Assembly (NCBI GenBank): GCA_039707465.1
Contig: CM077643.1
Coordinates: 243,806,167 to 243,870,166 of the forward strand
DNA: 64,000 nucleotides
Source of the DNA: Rhabdophis nuchalis
Lineage: Eukaryota; Chordata; Lepidosauria; Squamata; Natricidae
Reading direction: 5' to 3'
The notes below the pieces were generated by a model that ran no database searches, was not told the DNA's origin, and was given only the letters and a program-made list of their open reading frames with translations. The position numbers and the translations under genes are program-made. Positions 22,101 through 33,589 of this stretch are shown here, one piece after another; positions within the stretch are counted from its first letter, which is position 1, and each line of letters opens with the position of its first letter.

Positions 22101-25100
22101 GATGTATAGAGATTATTTGAAGTCCATTTGTTTCAGATTCATTATCTGAAATAAGTTAATTCTTTTTAATGTGATTTACTAAGGGGGTTTTCCATTTAAG
22201 CTGAGTTGGGACATCATGATTAATATTTGGATATAATAGTAGTAAGAGGAAGAAGAAAGCAAGGGCATCTTGGGTTCAATCCCAAAACATCTGGAGCCAT
22301 TGGCATTGACAAAATGAGTCAGTCAATTGCAAAAGGCAGCTTCACTTGGTACAGCTTCCATTCTGCAACAATATCTTTAATACCATCAAACAACATCAAC
22401 TGCCTGCCCAAGGGCCTCGGAAAGGACTCATTGGGTGAATAAAAATGTCGGATCCAGGCTAAATATCTGATTGATTCATTCTGTGTGATGAACCATAATA
22501 ATGAAAAGCATTAATTATATTTATTAATGATCCTTAATATAGAACATGGAATTAAACATAGTATATACTGTACTATTAATAGGGTCATAAAACAGGGCTG
22601 ATGCTATAAATACAAATGGTAATAATACATTGTACAGAGAATGAAATCCATCTTATTTTTGTTTCATAATATAGAATGTATTTCTCACACAAAATGGACA
22701 AATAAAACTGGGAGACTTTGGGTCTGCAGTTCTTCTTAAAAGGCAAGTATATGTTAAATTGTGCCTACTAATTTGTTTTGACTTTAAAAAAAATCTAATA
22801 GCTGGTAGCTGTTGGATTGGAATATTCATCCGTTCATCACTAACATTTATATTTGTTTTTAGCCCCATGGCATATGCTTGTTCATATGTAGGGACCCCTT
22901 ATTATGTGCCTCCAGAAATTTGGGAGAATTTGCCATACAACAATAAAAGGTAAGGATTAATCAAAATCTATAAGAACCTTGATTTTAAAACTCTCTAATA
23001 TTGGAGAACTAATGGAAAAATTGTGTAGAGTGCTCACAATTTGAGAACATTACTCAATTTACAAACATAATTCAAAACTAAATATTTTATGCACTTGTGG
23101 CAAAGAATAACAGATAGAACTTAAAAAATGAATTTCCTTTAAAATAAGTTTAAATAATGTAAGTAGGGGGGAATGTATTCCATACAAAAGATAACTTCAT
23201 AAGTAAGTTTTAATAACCTCAAATCTGGGGGGATCCTTATAGCATGTTAAGAGTTAGTATTCCCCAAAATTTAGAAACAGTTATATAAGTATCTTGCTTA
23301 TGTGACATGGAGCCTGACTGCTGAAGAAAACATTCTTGGGTGGAGCAAACAGATCCTATTGGACTGATTTTTTAATATGATGTTTAAATTACTAAGTGCA
23401 TGTTTACAGCCCATAAATAGGAGCTCTTTGGAGAAACCATTTAATATTTTGAGTTTTTCTCTACATCTATTAACTTTTGTTACATTACTGTACAAATTTT
23501 TAATTGGTGACCATAATAACAGGTTTGATTTGATTCTACCAAGTGATCATAATCAAGTGATCCTCTAAATAAGAGAATTAATTAATTAATCAATCAATCA
23601 TTTGCAACCTTCCTTTCCTACATTTAAGAGACTAGGCTGCCAATAAAAGAATCAATAGCACAGGAGAAAACTATAATACAGTACAACAACTCAAAAGTTA
23701 CTATCTTGAATGTTGGCAGCAAGATACTAAAATTATACTTACTCATCCCCCCAAATAAATTTGGTAGGAATGATGATGCTTCTGAAAAAAAAATAAACTG
23801 AGTCTCATTCAAGAAGAATTCTGATATTGAAAATAGTGGCATTAATAGTAATCAAGGGAAACTTATGTTCTAGTAAGAAACCGAATAAGAGAAGATTTTC
23901 TCTTCAACTTCCCCATACTGTCCTTTAAATTCCCTTAATCTTGTTCTATTGGCAGCATCAGAATTGAGCTCATTTGTCATCTTGTCTAGTTGAATTTTAG
24001 TTTCAACATATGACATGTTGATTTGCTATGGGAGAAAAACAGACAGAACATTTTGGTAGGGTCCAAGAGCCGACATGGCTATTTTTAATTCCTCATGCAG
24101 CACTTTAGAAAGAAAAAAGAAAAAAACCCTCTTTAGATTTTATTAAACTTATATACCGCAGCCCTCTCCCATAAGGGACTCGGGCCGGTGCACAGGTGAT
24201 TAAAATATGGATACAAACATATATACAAAAATAAATACGTCGTAATAGTCAATATAAAATCCTATTAAATAAACAACACCCTGTGCTAAAATCAATTTAA
24301 AACCCACTTATTAAAACTATAAATTAATTTAAAATCAGTCGGTAAAATAGTCTCGGAAATTAACTTACTTTTAGCAAAATAAATATATAAAATAAAATTT
24401 TAGCAAACTTTTAGCAGAATTTTTATTCGTGCTAACTGTGATTGTAGCGGCAAAAACCAGGCTCACCACAGACTGGTTGAATGACAGGACAAGAGACCAC
24501 AAAGGTAATAGAGAAACAGGATTTATTGACGCGTCATGAGTTCAGAGTGCTCTCACACTAAAGACTGAACTGCCTGGGCAACGCCCAGGGAGTTAGTTTT
24601 ATACCTTCGTCCTTAATACAGAAACACATATGGATAAAAGCAAAAGTTAACTTTGGAATAGTACAGAAACAGAAGTTAATAGCAAAAATTAATACGTGTC
24701 CTATAAATGCATAGTCATTTGTTTAATGCCAGCTATAGTTCCAATATAGGGTTTACACCTCCCCTTCTCCCCCAGTTACTTCCTCTTTCCATCTCTTGAA
24801 GCAAGGTTTCAGCAATATTTGTAATACTTTGAGAACTTTTAAGAACAGAGAAGTACACCCACACATCTTGCCCAAGATGTCCAAAGGGCAAGCGGGCAAA
24901 TCTCCCAAGGGGTCAGGGTTGACCCAGGGTCCAGGAATTGGGGTCCCTGGCCCCTCTGCCACATGATCTCAAGCTAACATATTTAAATCTTGCTTTTCTA
25001 GTGATATTTGGTCTCTGGGCTGCGTTTTATATGAGCTGTGTACCTTAAAACATCCAGTGAGTATTCTTTTTTATGTTTTATTTCCAAGAAAAGATGCAGT

Positions 25101-28100
25101 TTCTATGTGTTTTCCCCACAGTGAGCAACACTTAATTTTGTAACACATACATACTGGAATGTGTATAGAAAAACATAATAGCTTGACCTAATGACACTAA
25201 TAATTAGCCCTGTAGGCCACATGCAAGGAAGTAAGTGAGATTTAAAAGCAAAAAATACAGCATATCATAAGTGCCAGGTTTCATATCAGAGATGAAAACA
25301 AATCTTAACTCCCTAAACACTAAATCCCACATTCAGAATGTTTCTGAGCAGAAATCTCATTGATCTGAAACACCTAGATTATTTTTTATTTTCAAGAAGA
25401 ATGAAATCAAACAGAAAATATCTGCCATGTTTGCCCAAGCATAGGAATTATTGGTTTTTGTTGCATTGCCTTTATTCCTGACAATAGAATTCTTACTTCC
25501 AATGAATCATGCACTGTTAGATTATTCACATGAATTGTGCAAAAATGATATGAATAAATTTTTATAGAGTTTTTAATAAACTAAAAATGTTAGTACTACT
25601 AAGCTGTATGTTTTTCCTGTATTTGTTAAATTTAGTTTCAGGCTAAGAGTTGGAAACATCTTATACTTAAGACATGTAAAGGATACTACAATCCACTCCC
25701 ATCACACTATAGCTATGAACTTCACTATTTGATAAAGCAGATGTTCAAGATGAATCCCAAGTACCGTCCATCAGCTAGTACAATTCTTGCAAGAAAGTGC
25801 CTGGCAAAATGTATTGGACAATCATCATTACTAGAGGTAATAGCATACAAATAAATATTGTATTTGGGTCAGAAGTAGGAATGGTGCTTCATGCCCCTTG
25901 TGGGCACACTTGCTGTACCTAGTGACAGTTCTTTAGAAAGCTACAGCTTTTCCTTGGCAGAAACAGTTGCCGCAGTCATTCACAAAAATGTGAGTTAAGG
26001 AAGCGCTGTCTTTGTATAATAATAAATAATAATAATTTATTACATTTATAAACCCCCCCCTCTCCCCGAAGGGACTCGGGGCGGTGTACAGGAAAATTAA
26101 AAACCATCTAAAAACATACAAAACATACAAAGTTAAAAACGAATTAAATTACCCTGTACTAGAATTTAAGAACATTAAAATTGTAACCCATTAAAACCAA
26201 ATAGACAATTTGCAAAAACAGACTGGGGCAAGAAGCGTCAATTAGGCCAAACCAGCCTGATGGAACAAATAAGTTTTTACTTTTTGGCGGAAGGTGCGGA
26301 GGTCCGTGGTCGTTCTAATATCCGGGGGTAGGTCGTTACAGAGGGTCGGGCCCATCACAGAGAAGGCCCTTCCCCTGGGCGTCGCCCGCTGGCATTGCCT
26401 GGTGGACGGCACCCGGAGAAATCCCTCTCTGTGTGAGCGAATCGGTCGAAGGGATGTATGCGTTCCTCTCTCCAAGTTTCTTCTCCAAAGGTATCACATC
26501 AGCATCAAAGCATGCCCAAATTATCCATTCCACTGCAAACTGGACCAGCTGTAGTTTCCATGAAGTCTCCAAGGACAGTCCCACATGGAGTGCATTATAT
26601 TGGTCTAACTGTGAGATGACTAGTGTATGGGTTACTATTTGAAAAGCCTCCAAATACAGAAACAAGCATATCTGATGCACTGGTTGTAGTTGGGCTGAGG
26701 CCCTGTTGGCCACAGCTACCACCTGATCTTTGAGCAGGAACAGTGAGATAACTCTAGATTGGGCAGCAGTTTTAAATGGGGATGTGCAACTCAATCCCAA
26801 TCTAAAAATGAAAAGTCTCCAGATTTGGGAGGAGGAGGGGAAAAAATCCACAGTCATTTTGTTTTTGTGCATATCTGTCTCCATATCCAGACTCACACAG
26901 CTTTCAGATATAGGACATTGATGGCAGCACTTGGCCTGCCCCAGATCAAGATGAACAATTGGTATTGTCCACATATTGATGATAGCAGTCCCCAAACTAA
27001 CAGATGACCTCTCCCAGGGTTTTCCTGTAGAAGTTAATAAGAGGCAAGAGTGCATCAAGCTTTGAGGCATCCCACAGATGAGGAGCTCATTATGAGACAT
27101 CTCCCCCTTGCTTACACTGACTGGAATTGACCACCAGAAAGAAAACCATTATAATGTGCTGCCCATAATTTCCAAACCTTTACTTTTACTTTATTCAGAT
27201 TTATACCCCGCACTTTCTCCAAAAAGGACCCAGGACAGCCATGCAGCTGATGTGATTGAGGATATTGATTGAGGATATTATTGCAATTGAGGATATTAAA
27301 AGCCACTGAGAAATCACAAGGATGGACATACCACCATTCTGGCATCATTAGATGCCATCAGCTATGTGACCAATGCCATCTCCATACTGAATCCACCCTA
27401 AAACTAGGCTGAAATAGACCCAGATAATTGGCTCCCTTCTAACCACTTCTCAAAAACTTCCTTAAAAGGATTGATAATTATCCCAAATCACCATGGCGAA
27501 AGATGGCTTTTTGAGGAGGGGTACACTACCAGCTTTTACAAGATTGAAAGAAACACTTTCCTTTGAAAGAAGCTTACACAACTGTGTGAACTTGGCAATA
27601 GACTACCTCCCACTATTTGATGTCAAATAGTATATGACATCAGAGTCACACACTATTTCATCCTAGATAATTTCACAAAACCACGACCCAAGCACTTCAA
27701 ATAAAGTAGATCATTCAGACTTCTACTCTGAGCAGACCTGATAATTGGAGCATTCTTCACAATGTCCTTGCCAATATTTCTGTAGCCCATCCTTCCCCAG
27801 CAAGATTATAGCATCTTAAACCGGGCTGGTGGATAACTATTCATCATTCTAATCCTCACAGCATAATCCTGAATATGGACTTTGTCTTTCTCCAACAGTA
27901 CCTCAGGAATCTATTCTGGCACTTCATTTCCTTAAACCAAATCATTCTTTTTTATAGTGAATGTCACTTGACATTCGAGATCAAGACTTTTTTCTGTGTT
28001 TGATAGCATACAGTTTAATGACTAAATAGTTGGTATTCAGAACTGTGTTTAATTTTTTCCCCTGATAAAAAAGGGATGCATTTAAATTACTTTTTCCCCA

Positions 28101-31100
28101 CAGAACATGTTTTTCTTTTCTGGTTTTCCTGAGAGTAGATATCCCCCCCCCCCCACCCTTGTCTTACTGATATGCATTTTTTACATCTGCTCAAGAGTTT
28201 TAAGGATCATCCTGAGAAAATATAGTGACCACATGTGAAGAGAGAATAAAAGCACAGGAAAGTCCTTTTATGTAAATGGATGCTTACTCATATAATATTG
28301 AGTATAGTATGACTCTCAACTTTATTTAGGTTGTTCAGTTAATAATGATATCTTAATCTTAAGAAGGAGGATAGTACGTATGCAGGAAGTAAGAATTCAG
28401 AGACAGAAGTCGTCTCCAAGAACTTCAGTGAAATGGAATTGAAGAAAACAAGTGTGGATGAAAAAGGTATATGTTGAATTATGAATGAAGGTGAATATAC
28501 CGTATGTGTCCCAGGATGATGTTGCAGGATACAGTTTGGGTCAGTCACTGGGACCAGACCCAGTGGTCTGAGAGAGATGTTCCCTGAGGATGGGCTCGAG
28601 CACTAATCCGAAAGCTCGGAAGACTAAAGCTCTGGTCCCACTGATTGGATCCTGCAATAGTCTTTACTTCCTTATCTTTTAATGCTTAAAACTTTTTTAA
28701 ATTATGGGGCAGGGTTATAGAAGATAAAATCTGAATTGTGTGAGCCAAAGATTACACAACAGGAATTTCTTCTCTACTTCCTGAAGATATCTGTGTATTT
28801 CCAATATATTCTTGAAAGTCTGAAACTTTTAGTACAGATAAGAACAACTTCTACGATATTAGGGTTGGGTTGGGGATGTCCTGGATGCCATCACAAATTG
28901 CCAGGCTGATGTTTTTGGCTCCTTTTTGTGCTTTAGATTTTAAAGGCAGAAATAGGAGAAGGAGACAGTGCTATCATTATCATTATGCCTAAAATTACAC
29001 CACAAAATTTGGCCATTGTGTTTCCAGTCAATGGCAAGATACTGGATCCTGGAGGTCCACAAATAGGATACTGGAGGTACCTCTGCCTTAGAAGCAGGTT
29101 GGTAGGAAATAAGGATTAATATGAAAAAAAAATCACTGTTGTTTCTACAAAATCATTCTTTTTCAAGGGCTTAACCACATTTCAGCCATACAAAATACTA
29201 TACTGATTGTTGGAGTTAGTGAATATTTGAGGATTCTACTAAATGTTCCTAAAACATTTCTGTAAAAGATTTTCCCAAAAACTGTATTGTTTTTTTCCAG
29301 AACATCAGAGACAAAAATGGGAAAAAGAAAGATGCAGTGCAGTGATCAACATTTTAGAAAATGCACCTTTACTTTCTTCCAGTATTGCAACCAAGGAGGA
29401 CACAGGTAAGATAATGTGCATATTTATTTGCATATTTTATATTATTAGAGACACTTTTAAAGATAGTATACTGTCCCATGCCTGCCCCAATAATCTCAGC
29501 TTGTGTAAGAGACAATGAGGTGTAAGAAGAACCAGTCGGATGTTGAATGAGAAACTTTCAGGACTACATTTTCAGCACAGAGTGAGAATACAGATGAAAT
29601 AGTGGGTAAGTTTCCCCATAGGTAAAATTGCAGACATCTTCAGCCAAGCTCTACTGGAATTATCATTTTTGGCTTGCATATTTTTTAAGTCAGTGCACAG
29701 CATGTGGAAAGAGAAATAGGTTCCACAAACCTGTTAAATCTACAAACTATTTAAAAAGCTAGGACAAAAGGATACTATTTTAAGGGTGTAAGGGGAAACC
29801 AGAGGGAGAAAAAAGTTCTGTTTGATTAATTAGATAATTCTGCATTTAGATTATCCAAAATGTTTCACTAATTTATCTGGAAAAAGTTTTTGCCCTGATC
29901 TGGGAGAATGATGCCAGACATCAGAGTAGTGGGAACAGTACTAGAAATTGACTCCAGAAAACAATGTCAGTTTTAAATTGATGCTGTCTTCTCAAATCTA
30001 GGTGGGTTTATGATTTGCTTACTTATGTGTCATTTGTTTCCAACTTCTCTGCTACTTTTGGCATCTTTTGGGGAAGGCAGATACCAAGAGTAGGGTAGAG
30101 ATGGTAATTCTCAAAGAGTTCAGAAAGATTGGGTTCATTCTAAACTGAGGTTGATGTTTGTTATCCTTTTTGGCAATATATACTGTGGATAGTAGATAGG
30201 TCAAACACAGTTCTGTGTGTATAAAAATCTTGACCTGGGCTTCACTGAGAGATGTGTTAAAAACAAGACCTTAATGATTATTTAGATTGACTATCTCACC
30301 AGAGGCCATAAGTAGTCTCTTGGTGGCTCAACACTAACCATTATAGGTGAGTCTGCTTGAATCATGTACATTATCCAAGAGCCCATTAATGCTTTTCAAA
30401 CATTTGTGATTGAAAGCAAATAGTAAGAACAGTGTTACGTATAGTAGTTGTACATTTATAACTGCAGTTTCAACACCTATGCCATAGAGCTGCATCATAT
30501 GTTGATTTATTTCATTTTGGGGTTTTGGGGGGAGGGATCAGATTGGAATGACATATACAGTTCTCGGATTTTCTCTGCTCAAAATCTTTCTGTAAGATAT
30601 ACTGATGTGTACTTAATTTTAAAGATGCTAAATCATATGATTTAGAACAATGAATTTAGAATAGTGGATTAATTGTGCCCGTAATGGGTCAGCTTCAGTG
30701 TATTTTCTTTCAAAAGATAAGCATGCTACAGAGCTATACCTTGGCATGGATTCAATAACCATATAATATTGAATGTATTTCTGCTTGTCCACCACCAAAA
30801 TGGGAATTACTGGTTTAAATAAAAGAGTTTCACTTTTTGTGGCCTTAAGTTTATTTATGGTATGTAGGGTTACAATATTCTTTTTGGAAGGTTTCTGGCA
30901 ATAGTTTGTTTATTTTAAGTTCAATAGTTTGCGATAGGAAAAAGGATAATTTCTCCAGTAATACTATATTTCTGTTCTTTTAATTAGGTGGGTGTGTGAG
31001 AAAATATGATGAAAATTTCAAACGTAAACAGTGGGATAAGGAACCTTCACAGACTTTGATGAATATTCTTCACAATGCTGATGTTAACTTAGCTTTTAAG

Positions 31101-33158
31101 ACATACACTATCTACAAAGCAGGTAAATCTTTTTTTCCCATCATAGTGAGAAGTTCACCTCAAAGTTCTTAGAATGGGCTCATGGATAGGTGCTTTTAGC
31201 ATAGGATGTTCATGGTTGGAGATTGGGAAGGTCTTAAAAAAATAAAGTTTCTGAAGCTTTAATGAACCAGGATAGCTTCTGCAGATTCCCGCTTTGAATT
31301 CTGTGGATGGCACTTTCAGTGGGAAGGTGGAGCCATCTTTTGACATTTCAGCTGAACTAGTGGTTGGCCTTATAACTGCAGTGGATGCTATTCTCTAAAA
31401 TGGCAAATAGAGGTTATAGTGGTGGCAGCGAAAGTGGTGGAAATAGTGAATGTGGAGCAGCAGGACAGCCACGTATCAGCTATTGCTGAATGCCCTGAGA
31501 TTTGCTGTTAGGTAGTTTGTCAATTATAGCAAGACCACTCTCTTGGCTGCAGCAACAATGATCAATCTTTTGCCTGTTTTTCCAGAATGTACTGGTCTAC
31601 TTGCTCTCATTACCTTCTGAGATTTTTAGGATAAGATGTGGTCAAACCTTGGTGCCGAATCTCAGTGGGAGCTAGAGGTAACTGGTGGTTTTAGTATGGT
31701 TTGCAGGCAATGGAGATTATAGATGCTCTGGATGGGAGATGTAAAGAGTGGGTGGGGGAGGATTACCTTAGCTATAGAGTACTTGTTTGATTGTTTCTTT
31801 TCATGAGGTCATTGATTTCTCCTGATGAGAATAGAGAATCAAATTGATGGTGGATGAGGAGACAGTGGGAATTGGTAAATTGTGCTTAAGTGCTGTGTGA
31901 AAAAAATAAGGAACAAGACCCAGTTTTTATTGATTTTCTTGCTGATTTTTATTGATTTTCTTGCTGATTTTTAAAATATCGGAATAGACGTAACCATGAA
32001 TATTTGCACTGATTTTTAAATATCAAAGCCTCAGATGACCTACTGAGAGGACCACTCACAGGAGAGAACAATGCATCCGATGAACCAGATGGTGAAACTT
32101 TTATGGAGGATGCAGAGAGACTTGAACCTAGATCAGATGAAGAGGACACGTAAGTTGAAATACAGTTTGAAAAACTAATTGTTGGGATTCTTTTCTATTC
32201 TTCTTCAGTGTAAACATGTCTCATAAAATGTCCAATTGTAGCTTCATGCCATTTTTCAACTGTAGGTTATATTTATCTATTTTTAGTTCAGATCCCCCCA
32301 ACTCTCTCTTCCTCCTCCCCCCCCCCATTCTGTTTCAATCAGCAGAAGTCTTGTCCCTCAATGTGATAAATTCCTAATTTGGTTTAGGAGCAGGTGTATA
32401 TGTGGAACAAATTCTGAATCATAAATTTTATGATACATGAATTTCATTATAATCCAATGGGATTATAGTTTCTCTTAAAACATGAAAAATTGGAAGTCTT
32501 CATGAGTGATCTGTCATACCGTGTATTATGCTATCACCAGAGCATGACATTTGAACTCAATCTGCCTTTTATGTAAGAACATACTGATTGATACAAATTT
32601 ATTATTCTATATTTTTAAGGAGCCCACTAGCACAGAGAAGTATTTGATTTATACCTTGTAGTCTTTGTATACAAATTAAATATTGAAGATTATTAAGAAC
32701 AGAATCCTAAAGCTGATGTATGACCAATGAAAGTTCTCAAAAAAGCAGATAGGCAACATTAAAGAGAACATAAATATATAAATATTTGTTTTAGACATTC
32801 AAAACTTTCCTCAGAGAAAAATAATCTCTTTTAAGCACATATTATATATGCATTTTGACTGTAATGGACAAAAGAATAGATTGTACAAAATAAATTATAG
32901 AATAATTTTAATGGTAAAAAATATTTCCCAGGAGTCCTGTGGGTTTCTAATCAGAAAATATATGTATTTGGTAGTTATGGATTTCTTTAAATGATAATCT
33001 CCCTTTCCTTTCTTAATTGTTCTTTATATTTTCATAGGGATTTTGAAGCAGATGATGATCCAGACTGGATTTCTGAACTGCAAAAGATGATCAAACCAAT
33101 GGAACTGAAGAAAGAAGTACCATTAGATAATCCAGTATCAGTGCAAAAATATTGTTGA
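19058..33158 (+). CDS. NEK3: NEK3, NIMA-related Ser/Thr kinase 3 (gene span)
   Basis: NEK3 phosphorylates Ser/Thr; in mammals it acts with VAV2 in prolactin signalling and affects microtubule acetylation. Coding exons: 19058-19174, 19987-20080, 20237-20334, 21473-21556, 22675-22742, 22863-22949, 25002-25056, 25636-25836, 28364-28466, 29301-29405, 30988-31122, 32029-32149, 33038-33158. The product is 462 residues (human 506). Kinase marks are GEGSFG at 11-16, K33, an alpha-C Glu near 50, HRD ending at D127, DFG at 145-147 and the GTPYYVPPE activation segment. All catalytic residues are present, so it should be active. The tail has two related W...L..A modules and an acidic [10 protein letters not shown] end. 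Intron 5 uses a GC donor. Two tail segments of the human protein, after the kinase domain and before the first module, were not found. Confidence 0.95.
19987..20080 (+). CDS. NEK3: NEK3 coding exon 2
   Basis: 94 nt between ATTTTTAG and GTAAAT. It encodes the alpha-C helix ([17 protein letters not shown]) with the conserved glutamate. The start, SVFHIEKSW, differs from the mammalian SFSNTQNS. Confidence 0.94.
20237..20334 (+). CDS. NEK3: NEK3 coding exon 3
   Basis: 98 nt, phase 1 in and phase 0 out. It encodes [16 protein letters not shown] (kinase hinge) through KLFPEDM. Confidence 0.95.
20943..21115. mobile_element. Short hAT element in NEK3 intron 3
   Basis: It starts CAGTGGCCCTCAACC, contains GGCACCAGGGGCTAGTTCC and GGTACCAGTCC, and ends GGTGGGGACTCT. 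TGTAGAT on both sides is the likely target duplication (7 of 8 bases). Confidence 0.8.
21473..21556 (+). CDS. NEK3: NEK3 coding exon 4 (catalytic loop)
   Basis: 84 nt, phase 0-0, between TCTCTCACAG and GTAATT. It encodes [16 protein letters not shown] and [10 protein letters not shown] with the catalytic aspartate D127. Confidence 0.96.
22675..22742 (+). CDS. NEK3: NEK3 coding exon 5 (DFG motif), GC splice donor
   Basis: 68 nt. It encodes [20 protein letters not shown] with the Mg-binding DFG. It ends AAAAG followed by GCAAGT. Only this GC donor keeps the frame into SPMAYAC in exon 6; the nearest GT (seven bases on) shifts the frame. Confidence 0.94.
22863..22949 (+). CDS. NEK3: NEK3 coding exon 6 (activation segment)
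   Basis: 87 nt, phase 2-2. It encodes [20 protein letters not shown] and NLPYNNK, the T-loop with the PPE version of the APE motif. Confidence 0.96.
24125..24335 (-). mobile_element. L2-like LINE tail, antisense, NEK3 intron 6
   Basis: TTATATACCGCAGCCCTCTCC and GACTCGGGCCGGTGCACAGG are diverged forms of the antisense 3'-end motif of this LINE family. Confidence 0.65.
24443..24963 (-). mobile_element. Solo LTR of an endogenous retrovirus-like element
   Basis: A 521-bp block starts TG and ends CA, flanked by the 4-bp duplication TGAT (24439-24442 and 24964-24967). Read on the minus strand it ends with an AATAAA-type poly(A) signal (at about 24516-24522) followed by about 70 bases, as expected of an R-U5 region. 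A 4-bp duplication suits gammaretrovirus-like elements. No internal gag, pol or env sequence is present, so it is a relic of LTR-LTR recombination. It ends 38 bp before NEK3 exon 7. Confidence 0.7.
25002..25056 (+). CDS. NEK3: NEK3 coding exon 7
   Basis: 55 nt between TGCTTTTCTAG and GTGAGT. It encodes [18 protein letters not shown], kinase subdomain IX. Confidence 0.96.
25636..25836 (+). CDS. NEK3: NEK3 coding exon 8 (end of kinase domain)
   Basis: 201 nt, phase 0-0. It encodes [20 protein letters not shown] to [18 protein letters not shown] and ends IGQSSLLE at residue 268. Confidence 0.95.
26035..27105 (-). mobile_element. L2-like LINE 3' region, antisense, decayed
   Basis: A TTATTACATTTATAAACCCCCCC tail leads into the antisense ORF2 C-terminus ([36 protein letters not shown]). 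Further upstream the minus frame still recalls a reverse transcriptase ([20 protein letters not shown]) but is broken. It fills much of NEK3 intron 8, where an expected NEK3 tail exon is missing. Confidence 0.75.
27180..27245 (-). mobile_element. L2-like LINE tail fragment
   Basis: CTTTATTCAGATTTATACCCCGC and AAGGACCCAGGACAGCC resemble the antisense LINE tail seen at 42213. Confidence 0.55.
28364..28466 (+). CDS. NEK3: NEK3 coding exon 9 (tail)
   Basis: 103 nt after TCTTAATCTTAAG, ending AAAAAG|GTATAT; phase 0 in and phase 1 out. It encodes [15 protein letters not shown] and [10 protein letters not shown], which aligns with the weakly conserved human segment ending RREEKG. The other nearby acceptor (28338) gives an immediate stop. 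Confidence 0.75.
29301..29405 (+). CDS. NEK3: NEK3 coding exon 10 (tail module 1)
   Basis: 105 nt, phase 1-1. It encodes [20 protein letters not shown] and [14 protein letters not shown]. The pattern RQKWEKE...ILENAPL repeats in exon 11. Confidence 0.92.
30988..31122 (+). CDS. NEK3: NEK3 coding exon 11 (tail module 2)
   Basis: 135 nt, phase 1-1, after TAATTAG. It encodes [20 protein letters not shown] and [14 protein letters not shown], close to human [20 protein letters not shown]. Confidence 0.95.
32029..32149 (+). CDS. NEK3: NEK3 coding exon 12
   Basis: 121 nt, phase 1 in and phase 2 out, ending GACAC|GTAAGT. Acidic segment with [17 protein letters not shown] and [10 protein letters not shown]. 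Confidence 0.93.
33038..33158 (+). CDS. NEK3: NEK3 coding exon 13, stop
   Basis: 121 nt after TTTTCATAG. It encodes [20 protein letters not shown] and ends VQKYC with TGA at 33156-33158. The last 20 residues differ from mammals. Confidence 0.94.
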
Positions 33159-33580
33159 ATCATTTCAGAAACTAGCAGTAACAAACTAATTGACACATAA
33201 TAGTTTCAGATATATTTCTTTGAGAAAGCAAATTTAATTTGAGTTATTTTTTATGTAAAAAGGTATAGCAATTACGTTCTTAAGAATACTAAAATAAGCA
33301 TTTTTAACACAGAATTCTTTACTAAGTATAGAAATATTCTGTCAAAATCGGAAATGTCAAAATCAGAAGTGTACCATATTAGAGGACAAACTAGAATTAG
33401 CACAATCTGAGATATATAGAGCAGAATGTTTCATGTTGTCCCTTTCTGTCATTTCATATTCCTAGGCCTTTGGGAGTGTTGGATTTAAGGTTTCAGGGAA
33501 GATTGAGTCTGGATTTCAGAATCTAGATCAATATTAACATTATATCTCATTTTTATTTGATTGCGTGTTTTGGAATTGTT

Positions 33581-33586
33581 AATAAA
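33581..33586 (+). promoter_or_regulatory. NEK3: Candidate NEK3 poly(A) signal
   Basis: AATAAA lies 423 bases after the stop codon. A further AATAAA at 34778-34783 is an alternative for a longer 3' UTR. Confidence 0.4.
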
Positions 33587-33589
33587 CCT

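Noticed and set aside
26336..27100. 254-aa minus-strand frame in NEK3 intron 8
   Set aside because: It is a decayed LINE ORF2 C-terminal region, not a host gene.
28321..28363. Earlier acceptor (28338) for NEK3 exon 9
   Set aside because: It would put a TAA in frame at once, so 28364 was chosen.
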